DNA of 64,000 bases from Kappaphycus alvarezii (taxonomy: Eukaryota; Rhodophyta; Florideophyceae; Gigartinales; Solieriaceae). Positions 39,533 to 52,260 of this stretch are shown here, piece after piece (the first letter of the stretch is position 1; every line of letters starts with the position of its first letter). The stretch covers positions 1,426,001 through 1,490,000 of the forward strand of contig NADL03000691.1 in the NCBI GenBank assembly GCA_002205965.3, in the 5' to 3' direction. The notes beneath the pieces are model-generated. The model worked only from the letters and a program-made list of their open reading frames with translations. It was not told where the DNA came from and did not search any database. Both the position numbers and the translations under genes were made by a program.

Positions 39533-41014
39533 TGTAATACAAAAAATGGTCCTCCCCTCATTTAATACAGGAAATGGTCCTCCCTTCACGTAAGACAGGA
39601 AATGGTCCTCCCTCGTGTAATCCAGCAACCTACAACGATCCCGCCCCTAACTTCTCCAACCGTCATTTCCAAATTTACTTCCATTTTATCTAGATATTTT
39701 TATACTGTATTTAACCCTCTGAATCGACCCCGAATCAAGTCCCTTTTCCCTTTTAGCTTACCTCCTCCTCCAAATTCGCCTTTTTTTGAGAAGAAGGGCG
39801 CAAATGCACTATTGCAAAATCCCTTGCAGATTTATTTTACCTATTCCTAATCTATAGAACCTGCCCCGGGAGCCTATTTAAACCCCTTTATTCTAAGTTC
39901 CAAATGCCCCCGATCATTTTACTCATCACCCCTCTCCCCCACACACCCAAAGCACCCCACATTGCCTCCTGTTCCCCAACTTCTATCACAATGAGCAACC
40001 TTCGCCCCTCTGTCCCTATTTCCAAAAACCGCCCTTCCCGTTCCATCAATGGCCTTCGTCTCGCCGCCTACGGGCCAACCGATGCCGACGACTACATCCG
40101 GCGGCAAACAAAGAAGCAAATCATCGAGTTCGTGCGCCGCCTCTTCATAGAAGAAGAAGCGAGGGAGGTAAGTCCGGGAGAGGCTGAGAAGGTCGAGGAG
40201 GAGAGCGGGGAGTCCTTCGAGGAATGGTTAGCCCCTGAGCTAGTGTACGAGGATCAGGAAGAAGAGGATGAGGAGGATGAGGAGGATGAGGATGAGGAAG
40301 AAGAGGATGAGGAGGAGGAGGAGGAGGAGGAGGATGAGGAAGATGAGGCAACAGGGGGCATGGAAAGTGTTGGACCGGTGGGGCCTGGAATAGAGAGTAT
40401 GGATCAAGTTGTGCCCACGATGGAACCGGATGGAGATATCTTTAGTAGTCTAGATATCTCCCAGGGGGAAATAGAGAGTTGTGAGCCATTCGCAGATATT
40501 TGTGGGGACTGCTTGGACAGCATGGATATTTTAGAGGAGTTGTTTGGATCTGATTTAGAGAATGGGAAATAAGAGGACCAAATTAATTGTTAGTTTCTTA
40601 AGTATCTTTTGCTTAGAGTATATTGTCCACACAAAGTATTTTTATGCATTTCTTAGTATCTTCTGTAGTTTTGTTCGGACTTTAGGGGTAGCCAAAAGTC
40701 TATATAAGCTGAGTAAACTGCTTCCTCATGGAGAGGTCAAGCAAGTTGGCAGACAACTTCAAGCCAAGTCCCGAGTAGTAGGAAGTTGAGAGTCAACTTC
40801 AGACCCAAGAAAACGTTTTCTTACGCTGGTCGCAGAGCGTCAGTGGTAGACCCTGCCCCTTTTATACTTGCTTGTAGCTTTCTCAACTCTCTTCTATATA
40901 CACTCCCTTTTGTTCGTTCAACAATACCACGGCAGCACTTTTGTCGCTCGCAACACCTCCTTCTCAGGGTAATTGGTTCTGAGGATCTCCTCCCCCGCCG
41001 ATTTACCCCTATCA
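39533..41014 (+). repeat. Element A 3' LTR, 1482 bp
   Basis: Nearly identical to the 5' LTR. Visible differences are one C lost in the third 28-bp unit, one T/G change (CCCCTAATC to CCCCGAATC), small C-run length changes and an insertion of 39 bp in the acidic repeat. It ends ACCCCTATCA at 41014. Confidence 0.95.
39991..40572 (+). CDS. LTR-encoded acidic protein (3' LTR copy), longer acidic run
   Basis: 193 residues from the ATG at 39991. Identical to the 5' LTR copy outside the Glu/Asp run, which is 13 residues longer here. The added DNA is GAG/GAT/GAA triplets, so the frame is kept. Function unknown; see the copy at 32473. Confidence 0.7.
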   Translation: MSNLRPSVPISKNRPSRSINGLRLAAYGPTDADDYIRRQTKKQIIEFVRRLFIEEEAREVSPGEAEKVEEESGESFEEWLAPELVYEDQEEEDEEDEEDEDEEEEDEEEEEEEEDEEDEATGGMESVGPVGPGIESMDQVVPTMEPDGDIFSSLDISQGEIESCEPFADICGDCLDSMDILEELFGSDLENGK

Positions 41015-41649
41015 GTTCCCCTTTCATCCAACTAAACATTTAGTCCTATTACAGAACTTTAGATAGCAATGTATACAATCGTCGGGACCGTGGTATTGTA
41101 CGCAAATATGCACCTCAGACCTCCCCTTTTCAACACTGTAATTGTCACTATGGTCATTCTGGCAGAATGTAGCCGTGTCGGAAACCGAGTTCGACCGCGA
41201 AGTGCACGGGATCCTTGGGGCGTCCCGATCAGCGATGAAGAGGCGCTTCGTTTTTGCGAATTACGGATCGAGGATGATGGAAAAGCGGGACGGGGCTCTG
41301 TTTTCGCGCCGAATGCGTAGGAGACAGGTAGCAGCTTATCACCGGGCGTGGCATAGAACTTGGTGAGAACCTGGCGATTCAGTGATGAAGGTTATACGTA
41401 CCCGGGAAATCGTTAGGAGGGAAAGATGCCAGCGCGAAGCGATAGGGAGGGGTCTACAGTGTGCGCGCGCGCGAGGTCCGCGCTGTGGGATGCGCCGCGC
41501 GCACGGAGGCAGCTTAGGCGGGGAGAGGGAGGGAAAGCTTGTAGTTGAGTGGTGACGAAGAGCAATGTCAGAGACAGGTGAACAGGATCACAAACCGGGC
41601 GTCACGGATATTTATCGTAAATCATCGAAAAATATTTTTATCTAATTTC

Positions 41650-42412
41650 ACGTGGTGGTGGTAACTCTTTATTGGTTGTACAATGTCGCGCAGAGGCGTG
41701 CTGAGGGTATTCAAAAATTAACTACGGGTGTGAGCGGCGGGTAGAAACCTGTCGCGCCTGCATCATTTGGAGACTAAATGCAAAACGGGTAACGAAGTCG
41801 CGGAGCTCCTGTTGAGGGGAGGAACCTCGACGGGAAGCAGCGAAGGAAGCAAGGCAGCGGAAAAAACCCTTACCGTCGTCTCCCAAGGCGCCATAGATAT
41901 CATTCCCGACTGGGAGAGGAGGATATCGTTTTGGTTAGAGTAAGTGCCGTAACAACGATGTTTCTCGCGCTCTGCGAGTGTTGCGGCAGCGCCTGTAGTA
42001 ACCGTACTTGGTGGAATGTGGTGGCGTGCTTTCACTTGATATGTTTTATACTGTATTACACTTAAGGTACTTTTATTACTGCCAGTTGGGCTTTAAAATC
42101 TACAGCTATAATTACTGAAAATTCATACTTCCAGCAAAACACTATTTTGATTAATGCTCGCCTGGAGAACTGTTCCATAATTATTCCTGAGAATGAAGTT
42201 GATCTAAATAGTTATTATTCTGCTACGAGTCGGAATGTCGGACGGTGCAGGGGGGCGATCTGAAAGTACATGAAGTAAAGTTCCTTCTTCTACTGTAATA
42301 CTTTTATTACAAGCTACTGCGCAGCAAAATACTGTACATCCATGTTTTCCGTGAAATCATACATTTAGTTGTAGTTTTGGTTGTGAGAGATGTTTCAGGG
42401 TACAGTAGGTTG
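41650..42412 (+). repeat. Rearranged copy of the 1507-1890 repeat
   Basis: 41650-41905 is the reverse complement counterpart of 1626-1890. 42297-42412 matches 1507-1625 in direct orientation. The sequence between them partly matches copy 1 of the duplicated segment (15105-15320). Order and orientation differ between the two loci, so an inversion or two separate insertions occurred. Confidence 0.65.
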
Positions 42413-43900
42413 GAGATAGAGATCGATTGGGAGCGTCTCAAGACTGAAGTCAAAATTTTGAGGCAGTGGGAACGGTTTAACAGTCGAAGCACACCACAGG
42501 GTTGGAGTTCAAGTATAGGAGTGGGCGGTGACAAAGGAAGATACCCTGAAAACTGTATACACATCTGCTGGAAGGTGGGCTGTAATAGTGAAGCCTGCAA
42601 AGGCACTGTACAGGCATACCAATAACGCACGGAGGAAAATAGGGATAGAGAGAGAACGGGAAAAGAAAAAAGAGACCCGCACATCAAATTGTGTTACGAC
42701 TCAGAACAAAACAAAAAACACAATTGCTTAATGTGTAATCATTTCTACTTCAGGTATAATAAAAACCACTGCTAGCATATTCTTACGTACAGGGGAAGAG
42801 ATGATATCTTATTCGTATGTACAGTAGCTCACGAAGAGCCAAATTTGTATAGCCCAGTCCGGAACTATTTTTTTATTGGCCAGCGCCTTCCTGAAAAGCA
42901 TCTCTATATAAGAGGATAGTAGTCAGTCGGAACGCTCACTGCCTCTCAGGTACCGAAAATAACTAGCAGCCCTCGAGGATCATTCTCTATGTAAAGGACA
43001 CTCCAGTCGTCTTTCTGACTGACGGGAGCAACAACGAGAGACCTAACAAATTCCAGCTTTGCATATGGTTGCACCTAATGAGATCGTCATTCGCATCACT
43101 CTTCTCTCCGTCACTATCCATCTCCAACTCTGCCTCTACGCTGATTCCCTCTCTTTCACTATCTTCTTTCAAATAGTCATCCTCCCTACAACGACTTTCT
43201 TCCCCTCTGTTATTTCCCATTCAAGGCCTAATCTGTCTCTTCATCATCGCTTTCTTATCACCACGACAATTGCCATCGTTAAATTAATTCGGACCTATTG
43301 GGTCATCTAGCCCTGAAAGACGTCGAGTACACTCGCCGACCGTTGATCTATTTACTTGACATCAAATTCAACTGGACTTAAAATCAGCCAAAGCGTAGGC
43401 GGACGCAACTTGAAACGAAGAGCTCCTGGCGCAGCTGTATCTGTACCGGTCAGGCTTGAGCTTCGCTCCCATGTGCGGATCACGGTTTAGAAAATTGAGA
43501 AGGTGATTTGACGCGGTGTTGTACGTTCCGAAACACTTTATTGACGCTGAGTCTTCACAGAGCAACGCCTCGCAAGAATCCAGATAGATACTGTTGTGAA
43601 AAGCTGATAGGTTTAGTAGCCCTTCTATGGAAGGTTCATAGGCATCATTTGGCCTGCTTTTACTTTGCGTGAAGGTAGGTAGTGGTATCTGAAATTATCA
43701 TCACACCGACAGTGTCTTACAGTGTGCCTAGGGTCCGTACTGTAAGTGATCCTTCACATTAAGTGTTGGTGCGCTACAATAGACCTAGACTAGCGCAGGA
43801 AAGGATCAGTCAACTCTAGAAATCGCAGCCTCACCAGGTGAAAATACGAGAGCCGGGAGTTCGACTCTCTTCGACCACTCAAGTACTCAAGATCAAGAAC
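42413..43900. other. Unassigned region with short ORFs
   Basis: Includes a 77-residue acidic minus-strand ORF (42987-43220, EDDYLKEDSEREG) and TATATAAGAGG near 42906. Nothing matches a family I recognise, so no gene is called. Confidence 0.35.
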
Positions 43901-46900
43901 TTTAATAGCTAAGAGACCGATAGCCACTAACAATATGAAAGCCAGCATGGATCAATCAAAGGAATCGAAGAACCTGTTTCGTGTCGAGCCGCTTGATAAG
44001 CCCTCTGACTAACTCATCTGGGCAAGGTCCATTAGAGCCATTCCTCGAGCCGATGATCCTACAATGATTGGCTTGAGAGGCACTCCAGTCTCTCTTTCAT
44101 GTGGGTCGCGAAGCAAACAGACTAAAATTTCCGAATGCAATGGCTGTCGTGAACTCTTCAACTGAATCATCGACTTTCGCAGAGGCGTGTGACATACCAA
44201 AATGGGTTGAGGCCATCGATTGAGAATACAGCGCTTTTATCAATGGTAAACCTTGTCGTACGTACCCCGAACCGCTGCAATAAGACCTATGATATTTAAA
44301 GTGACATATCGCGCTAAAAATTTGGACTCTACTGGTAAAAATACCTGCCAGAGGCTCACTGCACCTTAAGCAGCTTTTCTCCGGACAGTCCCAAACGCGA
44401 TATATATATATTTTTACTTAATCATCTACACGAAAATAGGCAGTTCTTCCGCTTTCTATGTGAACACAAAACATGTCTTTTCCGCTTTTCAATCCCGCCA
44501 TTATTCCCATGGCAATAAGTATTTCTTTTGTTTCGACTCTCGGGACGATTTTGTTGCCAAAAATGAACTGTTGATTATAATGTAGTCATAAAATTGATAA
44601 AGTTCTCACGGTGTGTTGAACTTCCGAAATGCTGATCAAATATTTTGATAGCGCATAAGAGATAAATTTTCCACCATAAGTATGAAATATAAGGGCTGAA
44701 AAATTCGGTCTCAAGGGCCTGATTCAAATTTGAATAGCAGACATTTGTATTGTGAAGTGCTCAGGGTTTTGACACGTTGCAGGTTCAAATATTTCTCGGT
44801 TTTTTTCACCTGTGAAGTTCTCCATAGAATGAATGGACTCAGAGGGAAGAGAGTCTAGGTTTTAAAGTTGCATCCCCTATAAATTTTACACTAAAAACTT
44901 TTTCTGTACTATTCCTTCTAATTTTATTGCAAGGAAGAACTTTGGAAACTCTGAAACGATTTTAGAAACAAGATTTGTGTTGCGATTCAGTCACCTTCAC
45001 GATGAGATAATTTTGAGTGCATATTTCATTGCGGAGTGAGTTCTCGAGTGTAGACCATTAGAAAGCAGGGGGTTCTATTTTTGGAGGGATTGGGCACAGG
45101 TGCGCAAATAGACGATATTTTGCAACATAAATATACATTTTTTCTGATTTTGACAGTTTCATTTCTGGGTTCATCCCAGTGACATGTACCTGTCTTGAAT
45201 ATGTTATGAGAAAGTATCATCGCCAACGACGAAAGTTTGGACTATTAGATTTATCGATCCGTATTGCTTAATTTTGTAAAGCATGAAAATTAGTCGCTCA
45301 AACTGGACAACCCGATCATGATTGAAGATTTCGCCCTTTTATTGAATATATATTTTTAACTCATTCGAGAAACAGGTATTGCGGAGAGTTTAGTCGAGAA
45401 AGGTGTCTAAAAACCTCCAACTAGGGTAAATATTTTCAGAGTTTACAGCGATATGTCATTAGTATAGAAATTTAAACATAGTGCACAACGATATAGACAA
45501 AATAATGCGTAAAAACGGCATATAAATATACACTATACAGTCAAAATGTGAAAGGAGTCAACTATCGCCCGCACTTTTCTTGTTCCTTTTTCCAAAAAAA
45601 CCTTCCAAATACATTAATCAATTTCTTCGTGTAATATCTACAGCCGTCTCACTGTCACAGATCACAATTTACTAAGCGAAGCAAACGGTAAAAAATATTG
45701 GAAAGCGCTTTCTTTAGGTACCAAGCTTTCTGGAAGAGTCACTGTGGCACCTAAAATTCACAAATACACTTATTATTAAATACGGCGAAAAATTAAAAAT
45801 CTAAATCAATTTAATGAAAAATTGTATGATATCAGATTGAATCGTAACTTATTTTTTATTATTTACCTTTTTTAATTTCTCATCAACTACTGTATTTAAA
45901 TATTAGTTTAGCTATTATCTTTAAACGATCGGCGAAAATTATTGTTCTTCAAGCTTCCGTCTACTACATTTCTACAAATTTCAAATTACTTGAACTTACA
46001 AAGAGCAGCTTCCAGATACCATTTAGATCTTATCCCATTCCATAATATTTAAATTTACTAACCGAGTTTTGAAATATCTAAATTATATTATGGGTTTCGT
46101 TACTAGCTTTACTATCAAGTCCTCTGGAGTTTGTCTGAATGAGTTTCAATTTGGTTGGATGGTTCCTAGCAATATTTGTGGGATTTTAATGATATAAAGT
46201 AAAGGATTGTTTGACATTACATGTTTAGAACAATAGTTAAACCCCTTACTTGATTTTTTCGCTCGTTTCGAAATATTTTTAAAGAATTCCAACAACATTC
46301 TAAAATGTTTTTTACACGTTTTTATTATGAGTTATGGAACGAGCATGAGAAAAGATTTCTAGACGTTGGGGGTGACACAATTTCTTTTTTCGAACGAGAA
46401 TATCGTGATGAATGAGAAGGGCATTTGTATAGATTCCCTTGATTTTATATTCCACGTAGGCGGAAAGATCGTAATGGTTGAAAAATATAGTGGTCTGACT
46501 GCACCAAAGGTCTCCACTCTAAGTTACTGCAAAAAAATCTTTGTTAAAAAATGCAATGTGGTTCCTGAGTAGGGTCCTTTTGAGTAATTGAACCATACAG
46601 CCTAATTATTTCTCCATTACCGTACCAATCCTACGATACCCGTGGTATTGATCGAAGGTTCTGTGTAATTATTACAATAGGTGAGTTTATTACAAATTTT
46701 TGGGCTGTATTATGCTAAAGAACGGATGCATAAGTGAAATGAAAAATTTTACCTAGATTTAATAATCCAATGCAGAAAAAAAGATCCCTATACCCAGAGA
46801 AAAATTTTTCTTAAAATGCCGCTTTTCGCAGGCTCAGGAACTATTTGCGGAAGACTGAACCAAATGTATCTCAAATTAAGATTGAAACCCCATTATTTAA

Positions 46901-47508
46901 GGATTTTACACAGATGTTGTGCATTAGTTTAGCTCTCTGAGTTTATTGGCAGATTTAATGCTATAATGTCTCCCAAAAAACCAAACGTTTATCTTTCATA
47001 CGTACATTGCATGATATTTCAAAAAAGATATCATTTTCTCCACGTTTTCCCCAAATATTAAGAAACGATATGCATTTTGGATTAATTTCTGGCACCAGAG
47101 AACTTTCAGAAAATAAATTGACGTGTTCTCATAGTGGGAGGACGTTTTACTTCATTTTTTACTATCCTAAAACTACGGAAGGCTGAGCCGAAGTCGTTGC
47201 TTGATTGCAAAGAAGAAATGATTTATATTGAATGGCTCGAATGTTTTTGAACATTTTAGAATTTCTAAGTTTGATCTTTACCGTTGTATATTTACAGATT
47301 TCTATTCAAATTATTCATCGTTTTTGAGCAGTTTCAGAGTTAATGGGATGAATGTCAACATGTAAAAAAGTGACTCAACAATAACAACTGAAACTTGATT
47401 CAAATCGTGTTATATAAATATGGATAAAATTAGTTTATTTTATCACTGTTACAAAATATATACTGTAATTATATCGAGCATCTAAGTTCAGGCTGACGCT
47501 AACGTCTT
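43901..47508. other. AT-rich stretch without recognised genes
   Basis: About 3.6 kb with many AT runs (for example ATATATATATA near 44402). All ORFs are shorter than 70 residues. No repeats shared with the rest of the window were found. It may be spacer or very old element DNA. Confidence 0.5.
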
Positions 47509-48900
47509 TTGGTGATGCGAGAATGGCCAAAAAATCAGACTGTATACTTTTCGCAGGTAAGAAGCGCAGGAAACTACGCTAGCGTACTCGATGCCCTCTC
47601 AATATACAATTATGTCCAAGCATTTGGTTCACTTGTCGACGGTTTGAAGTCGTTGCGAGACCAAATAGTCAAACACCTCAACTTTGTACAAAAGGAAATG
47701 TAGACAGCGACGGGCCAGAAAATGATTTCAGAGCAGGACTTAAAAGCTCCTAAAAAAGGGTTCGTACTACTAAAACTCGAGCGAACGAATTTGATTTTGC
47801 TCAAATGTACTCTACGTTGAAAGCACAGTCTATAGATGGGTAGAAGTCTCAAATTCGAAGGGATAACCGTGGATCGATCAAAAAGTAAGGTCTGCAACAA
47901 GTCACTGGGCAAGAGTGTGTTTTTTCGGGAGATATATGGGTGGCCAGTCGAATATACCAAGCACGAACCGTTCAATGGGCAACAAGAAGCGAAGACTTTC
48001 CGAGGCAGCTGTTATGGGTGTGGAAAGAGGGGCGATAATTGGTCATACTTCTCTGATTGCAAGTCAAATCGGAAGGACTATAGAGAATATGGCGCGCAAG
48101 CACTGGAGGCCATAAACGCTGTATCAACCCTGACGCAGGCTGCCGACTTAATGAATGAGCTGAAAGCTCAATATAGGGAGGAATGGGAGGAGCTTCTTTG
48201 GCTATACCAAGAGAGTGAAATCACCAACGAGGAATCTGAGGACAAAAAGGAGATTGAATTAGCACTGCAAGACGAGAACGGAGGGTCAAAGAACGATATT
48301 ACACACAATAGAGGAGATGGTAATTTTGCAGCACAGTTCGATGTTTTCTTCCGGGGTTACTTAGGTACGCCCAATGAAATTGCAATATATAATGAGATCA
48401 GTTCACTTGAAACCTGCTGGCAGGGAGACTGAACAGTTCTATGGAGCTTTCTTGGAACCCGGAGCATCAATTTCAGTGTGCGTACTAAGACGGGCCAAGG
48501 CTTCTGCAGCTCTCACTGGTTTTAAATTTAAGAGAATTAGTCCCAACGCGCCTTCAAGTTTGGCTAATCAAATGAAAATAGTATTGGGACCATCGTCGCT
48601 CGCCTGTTGCAGCTCCTACACTCATACATTGAAATTTAATATATCCGTACTCATAGGATTGGACGCGCGCAATAAATCTGACCTATTCGTGAACAACGTA
48701 AAAAATTTGCTAGTTCACGACAAGGCAGGGTGGATTATACCGTTGGGCCGCAGAATCGGACATCTCTACTAGGCTTAGGATAAGTAAATACTGTCCACAC
48801 TTGGCGAAGTCAAGAAAATGCATCTGGGCTTCTATCAACCTTCTACGTACAAACTCTTTAACCTATTGAAGCATCGAGAGGACGCTACAAAGAAGTTTTG
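47509..48900 (+). pseudogene. Plus-strand remnant of the copia-type family: gag, protease, integrase start
   Basis: A gag-like stretch (47509-47700) ends at a TAG. The ORF 47836-48432 carries CYGCGKRGDNWSYFSDC, a zinc-knuckle-like motif with Asp in place of the usual His region, then a Glu-rich stretch. The next frame (48374-48772) has FLEPGASISV, a protease-like site lacking the usual Asp, and ISVLIGLDARNKSDLFVNNV, the protease end. KKMHLGFYQPSTYKLFNLLK (near 48815) is the integrase zinc-binding start with conserved His. The IGLDxxxxxxL and integrase-start blocks match those expected for the minus-strand relative at 10.9-12.1 kb. Sequence is lost after about 48900. Confidence 0.6.
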
Positions 48901-49920
48901 CTTCCCTACCGATGCTTTATTTCGAGGCTCGTGGCATACAAAGCCACACCCATCCTCCGCTCCAACATTCTGCACCATAGGGTTGAAATAGGCGTCCAGA
49001 ACGGCACTGGTGCAATAACGTACTCTGTGCGTCTTCTTTCCCAGAGATCCAAGTTCCATGACCACATCTTATCCAGATTGACGCTCGAAACTTTTTCAAC
49101 TGCATTTCCCGCCAGCACATTCTGGAAGCCCCATAAACGCATGCCCCAGCCCTCGTAAGGTGGTAACACCCTTGTTACGATGTTCCTATAGAGCTTGCTT
49201 TCGGGTGCTACTATGTTCGAAGTTTAAATTGAGACAGAACGATGGACTTTTACTGATCGCTGCTCTGCCGAACGTGTCGGCAAGATTTCGAAGTAAACCT
49301 AGGTACAGTATTTATAGAATTTCACGTGCCCAACAGCACAAGATTACTGATGTCGCACACTTACCAGAAGGTCCCATCAAGGTACTCTAGACCCTCAAAG
49401 TTATCACGGCAAGAAGATTCCGTCGTAAGAGCCAGAACAAGTCAACAGCAACGTCATTATCAAAGACAAAATATAAAAGCATAATTATAAATCACTGGAA
49501 GGTACGAATGCTCCACAAGGCAATGTAGAGAGCGATTCATCCTTGCTAGCCTTTACAACCTGTAAGAATACAATAGTTACGTAGCTCAATGCTGTTTTTT
49601 ATCGGATGAGGCATCCATTCTAACATCAAATTGGACTCCGCCTTCAGGATATATCAGATTGAGGACCTATGGGGCTCGTTCCGGATCTTACCTTCCAGTT
49701 GTCAAAGAGAGATCTCTCTCAAACGTTCTGGACCAAGTCCCCCTCTTTTGATCGCTCCACATCCACACCTGCAGCCGGGCATGTGATCCCCATCCTACTT
49801 CAGTGTCTCTGATACAACTGACGATTGAGGGGCATTGTCATTATTTCAGCCGTCATTTTTGTCCGTAGGAAAGTATTGGAGATGGAATACTTCTTCGTTC
49901 ACATTGTCCCGAATAAAGTC
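48901..49920. other. Spacer or lost pol sequence
   Basis: Overlapping ORFs on both strands at 48898-49169 and a 76-residue plus-strand ORF (49160-49390) lack recognisable motifs. They may be remnants of the pol region of the element upstream, but I cannot show it. Confidence 0.3.
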
Positions 49921-49929
49921 TTGCGAATC

Positions 49930-52260
49930 GCCACATGGTTCGCGTGTATTACTGCTGATTATCCCCATACCAGTGACCCTTGATTTCCCTCCTTGATAGT
50001 CGTTGGATCAGATTGGGTGACATCTAGATCTTCTAATATCTCTCGTTTCCAGATCACCAACTTGACTGCCTCACTCAACGCCAAATACTCTGCGTCTGTC
50101 GATGAGAGGTCTACCGCACTCTGCTTCACAGTCTTCCGGGAGACTGTAGTGTCTCTTATAAACAGTAAAACTCGTGTGGTGGACTTAAAGTAAGCGCTGT
50201 CACCACCTCAATCCGCATCGCAATAAGCACTGAATACGTCTGACGAGTCTCTGTCAATCCTGAGACAATACTCTCCCGTGCCGTGAAGGTATCGGAGCAC
50301 TCGCTTCTTTGCAACCCAATGCGCTCTTTGAGGACTCGATGAGTGCCGACAAAGAATAAATACAGCTGCTTATGTGTCAGGCCTTGTCCTGGTAGAAATT
50401 AGAAGCAAGGAGCCCAGCAACTCCTCACATGATGTTTTGCTCCGCGGTGCATTTGCGTCGTAAAAATCCCACTAATATCTCCCCAACACTTTGCTATGCT
50501 CACTGCTCGGCACTACGCCATCCCATACTTCCCCAGAACCTAGTAAATATAGTGTTTCTGTGATAGCCAAGTGCCACCATTATCAAATGCAATTAAGACT
50601 CCTAGAAACGACCTCAACGACCCCTTGTCCTTCATATCAACAAAATTACGGATCCTGTACTTCACTTTGTTCAATGACATTTCATCAGAATCCATCCAAA
50701 TGATGCCATCAACATATGTTATGAACCAGATATCACCTCGTTGGAACACACAACCATCTGAAGCCAACCTCCTAAACCCTATATATCCCATCACTGACGA
50801 CCACTTGTCGAACCAAAGCTTCGGAGACTGCTTGAGATAATAGAGTCCTCGGCACAACTTGAAAATCTCATCTTTCTTGCACCGTGCTACTCCCTTGGAA
50901 GGATTAACTTACACATCATCATCAATAGTGCCGTGTAGAAAAGAAGTTTTAACGTCCATTTAGTTTTTAGAATACACCCTCTTAACAGTCACAGTGAGAA
51001 ACACGCAAATAGTGCTAAAGTCCACGAAGAATTCAAAAGTTTGATTGAGATCACCCTGGAAAAGTCCACTTGCCAAAAGACGAGCGTTGTGTCTAATTTG
51101 CGTTCCTCGATCTACATACTTCCGAGTGATTAACATTCGCGTACTGATTTGTTTGATAACATTCGTGCGTTCTACAACGATCCATGTTCAATGTTTCTGA
51201 ATGCTACTCAGTTCTGAGTCGAAAGCAGCCCCCGATACTCATCTTATTGAGATGATACCGATTCATATACAGTCCACGGGACTTGGGACTCTCACTCTGT
51301 CATGAGCAGTGCTTTTGCCAGATTCGCAGTGTTAGGCTCGACACGATCTGGCTTGCTTCTTGATCGAGTTTAGTACCTTCAACATGACTCCAGCAGTCTC
51401 TCAACACTAGGGATTGATGCGTGGCCAAGTCTCTGATGACAAAGGCTGAGATCAAATTCATTGGTGGGCCTTCTTGCCGTCAACACAGAGCTAGGCTTCT
51501 ACCTGGAATGTTATGTACAGGTTCTACATCAACATGATAGACTCCTTTGATTCGTTTTCTTTGAAACTGCAATATACCATCTTTCACTCCACTACATCCA
51601 TATCGACTAAAAAAATCACACCCATCTTGAAAAAGCTTGAAAAAAGATAAAAGGTTTGAATGCAGGTCTTGTACAAGCAAAACTCAGTTCAAAGCGATCT
51701 TGCGAACTCCAAGGTATTCCTTTTGAGGGATTATAGCACTGATAGTCATTGAACCTTTGCGTGTCGCATACACTTCTTTTGCGTCCCAAAGCATGATATC
51801 ATGCGGTGGTGTCATCTTGACGTCTTAGAGCCATTTCTTACACATGAAAACATTTTTAGAGGTACCATAATCGAGCAAGAAGCTCCCCGAAGACTGCTTA
51901 ACTTTTCCTGTCATCATCATATGCGCCTTCTCATAAGTATCCCCACCCCTCCTGTCATTCTGATTTAGATCTACACAGGACCTCAGGCTGCCATCTTCCA
52001 ATTGGTGTGCCTTTTCATCCCCTTCTCTGGCTAGCAAAAGCTGCGCATTGTGCAGGTCCGATACTTCTGCGGACGTATTCACGTGTTTACCAATAAATGG
52101 CTTCGTCTCGCGTAGCCTTCAGTCTCAGGATATGTGCCGAACTTTGTGGCACCTGAAGCAGCGGCAGTTGTCGTCAAGAAAAGAATTTCTGGCGCCATTC
52201 CTTTCTTGCTGGAGAGACACTTCCCTTATGTCCAGGGGCGAATAAAACTTGATCCATAAC
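49930..52260 (-). pseudogene. pol: Ty1/copia-type gag-pol remnant, minus strand
   Basis: From 52260 down the minus strand: CFRCHKVRHIS, a nucleocapsid knuckle with its last Cys lost (near 52150); SGSFLLDYGTSKNVFMCKKW (51825-51890), the protease site with D-Y-G-T where D-S-G-A/T is usual; and a decayed region (51480-51680) in the integrase position. Then RGLYYLKQSPKLWFDKWSSV (50800) and FITYVDGIIWMD (50700), reverse transcriptase with YVDG where YVDD is required. RNase H follows with YCDAD near 50220 and VDLSSTDAEYLALSEAV near 50080, ending with IWKREILEDL. Protease, integrase, RT, RNase H order and these motifs are copia-type. Many stops are present. Loss of the second catalytic Asp means the enzyme could not work. 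Confidence 0.8.

Larger units (their letters stand above)
32009..41019 (+). mobile_element. Element A: 9.0-kb Ty3/gypsy retrotransposon with 5-bp target duplication
   Basis: LTRs at 32014-33457 and 39533-41014 begin TGTAATAC and end ACCCCTATCA. GTTCC at 32009-32013 and 41015-41019 is the target duplication. Between them lie a primer-site candidate, gag, protease, reverse transcriptase, RNase H, integrase (Ty3/gypsy order) and an extra 3' coding region, then a purine tract. The LTRs differ by only a few single-base changes and one acidic-repeat length change, so insertion is recent. The internal frames nevertheless change repeatedly. Confidence 0.95.
31958..41032 (+). mobile_element. 49-bp non-LTR micro-tail, split by element A
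   Basis: The tail starts ATATAGATCGGATATACC at 31968 and reaches CCAAATGTTCC at 32013. Element A then intervenes and the tail finishes CCT at 41020-41022. TTCATCCAAC at 31958-31967 and 41023-41032 is its target duplication. Copy 1 keeps a single TTCATCCAA at 14424-14432, which proves insertion. Confidence 0.9.
31015..42240. repeat. Duplicated segment, copy 2, interrupted by tail and element A
   Basis: Copy 2 of the 13480-15320 segment. Its left part 31038-31967 is nearly identical to copy 1. Its right part resumes at 41023. A 49-bp non-LTR tail with a 10-bp target duplication, and inside it the 9-kb element A, account for the interruption. Sequence at 41652-42010 has no counterpart in copy 1 but matches the 1626-1890 repeat in reverse. 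Confidence 0.85.

Noticed and set aside
43790..43895. tRNA-like TAGCGCAGG and GAGTTCGACTC words resembling A and B boxes
   Set aside because: The spacing is too long for an ordinary tRNA, and no 5' strand pairs with the CGACCA-like 3' end. It may be chance or a distant tRNA-derived repeat.
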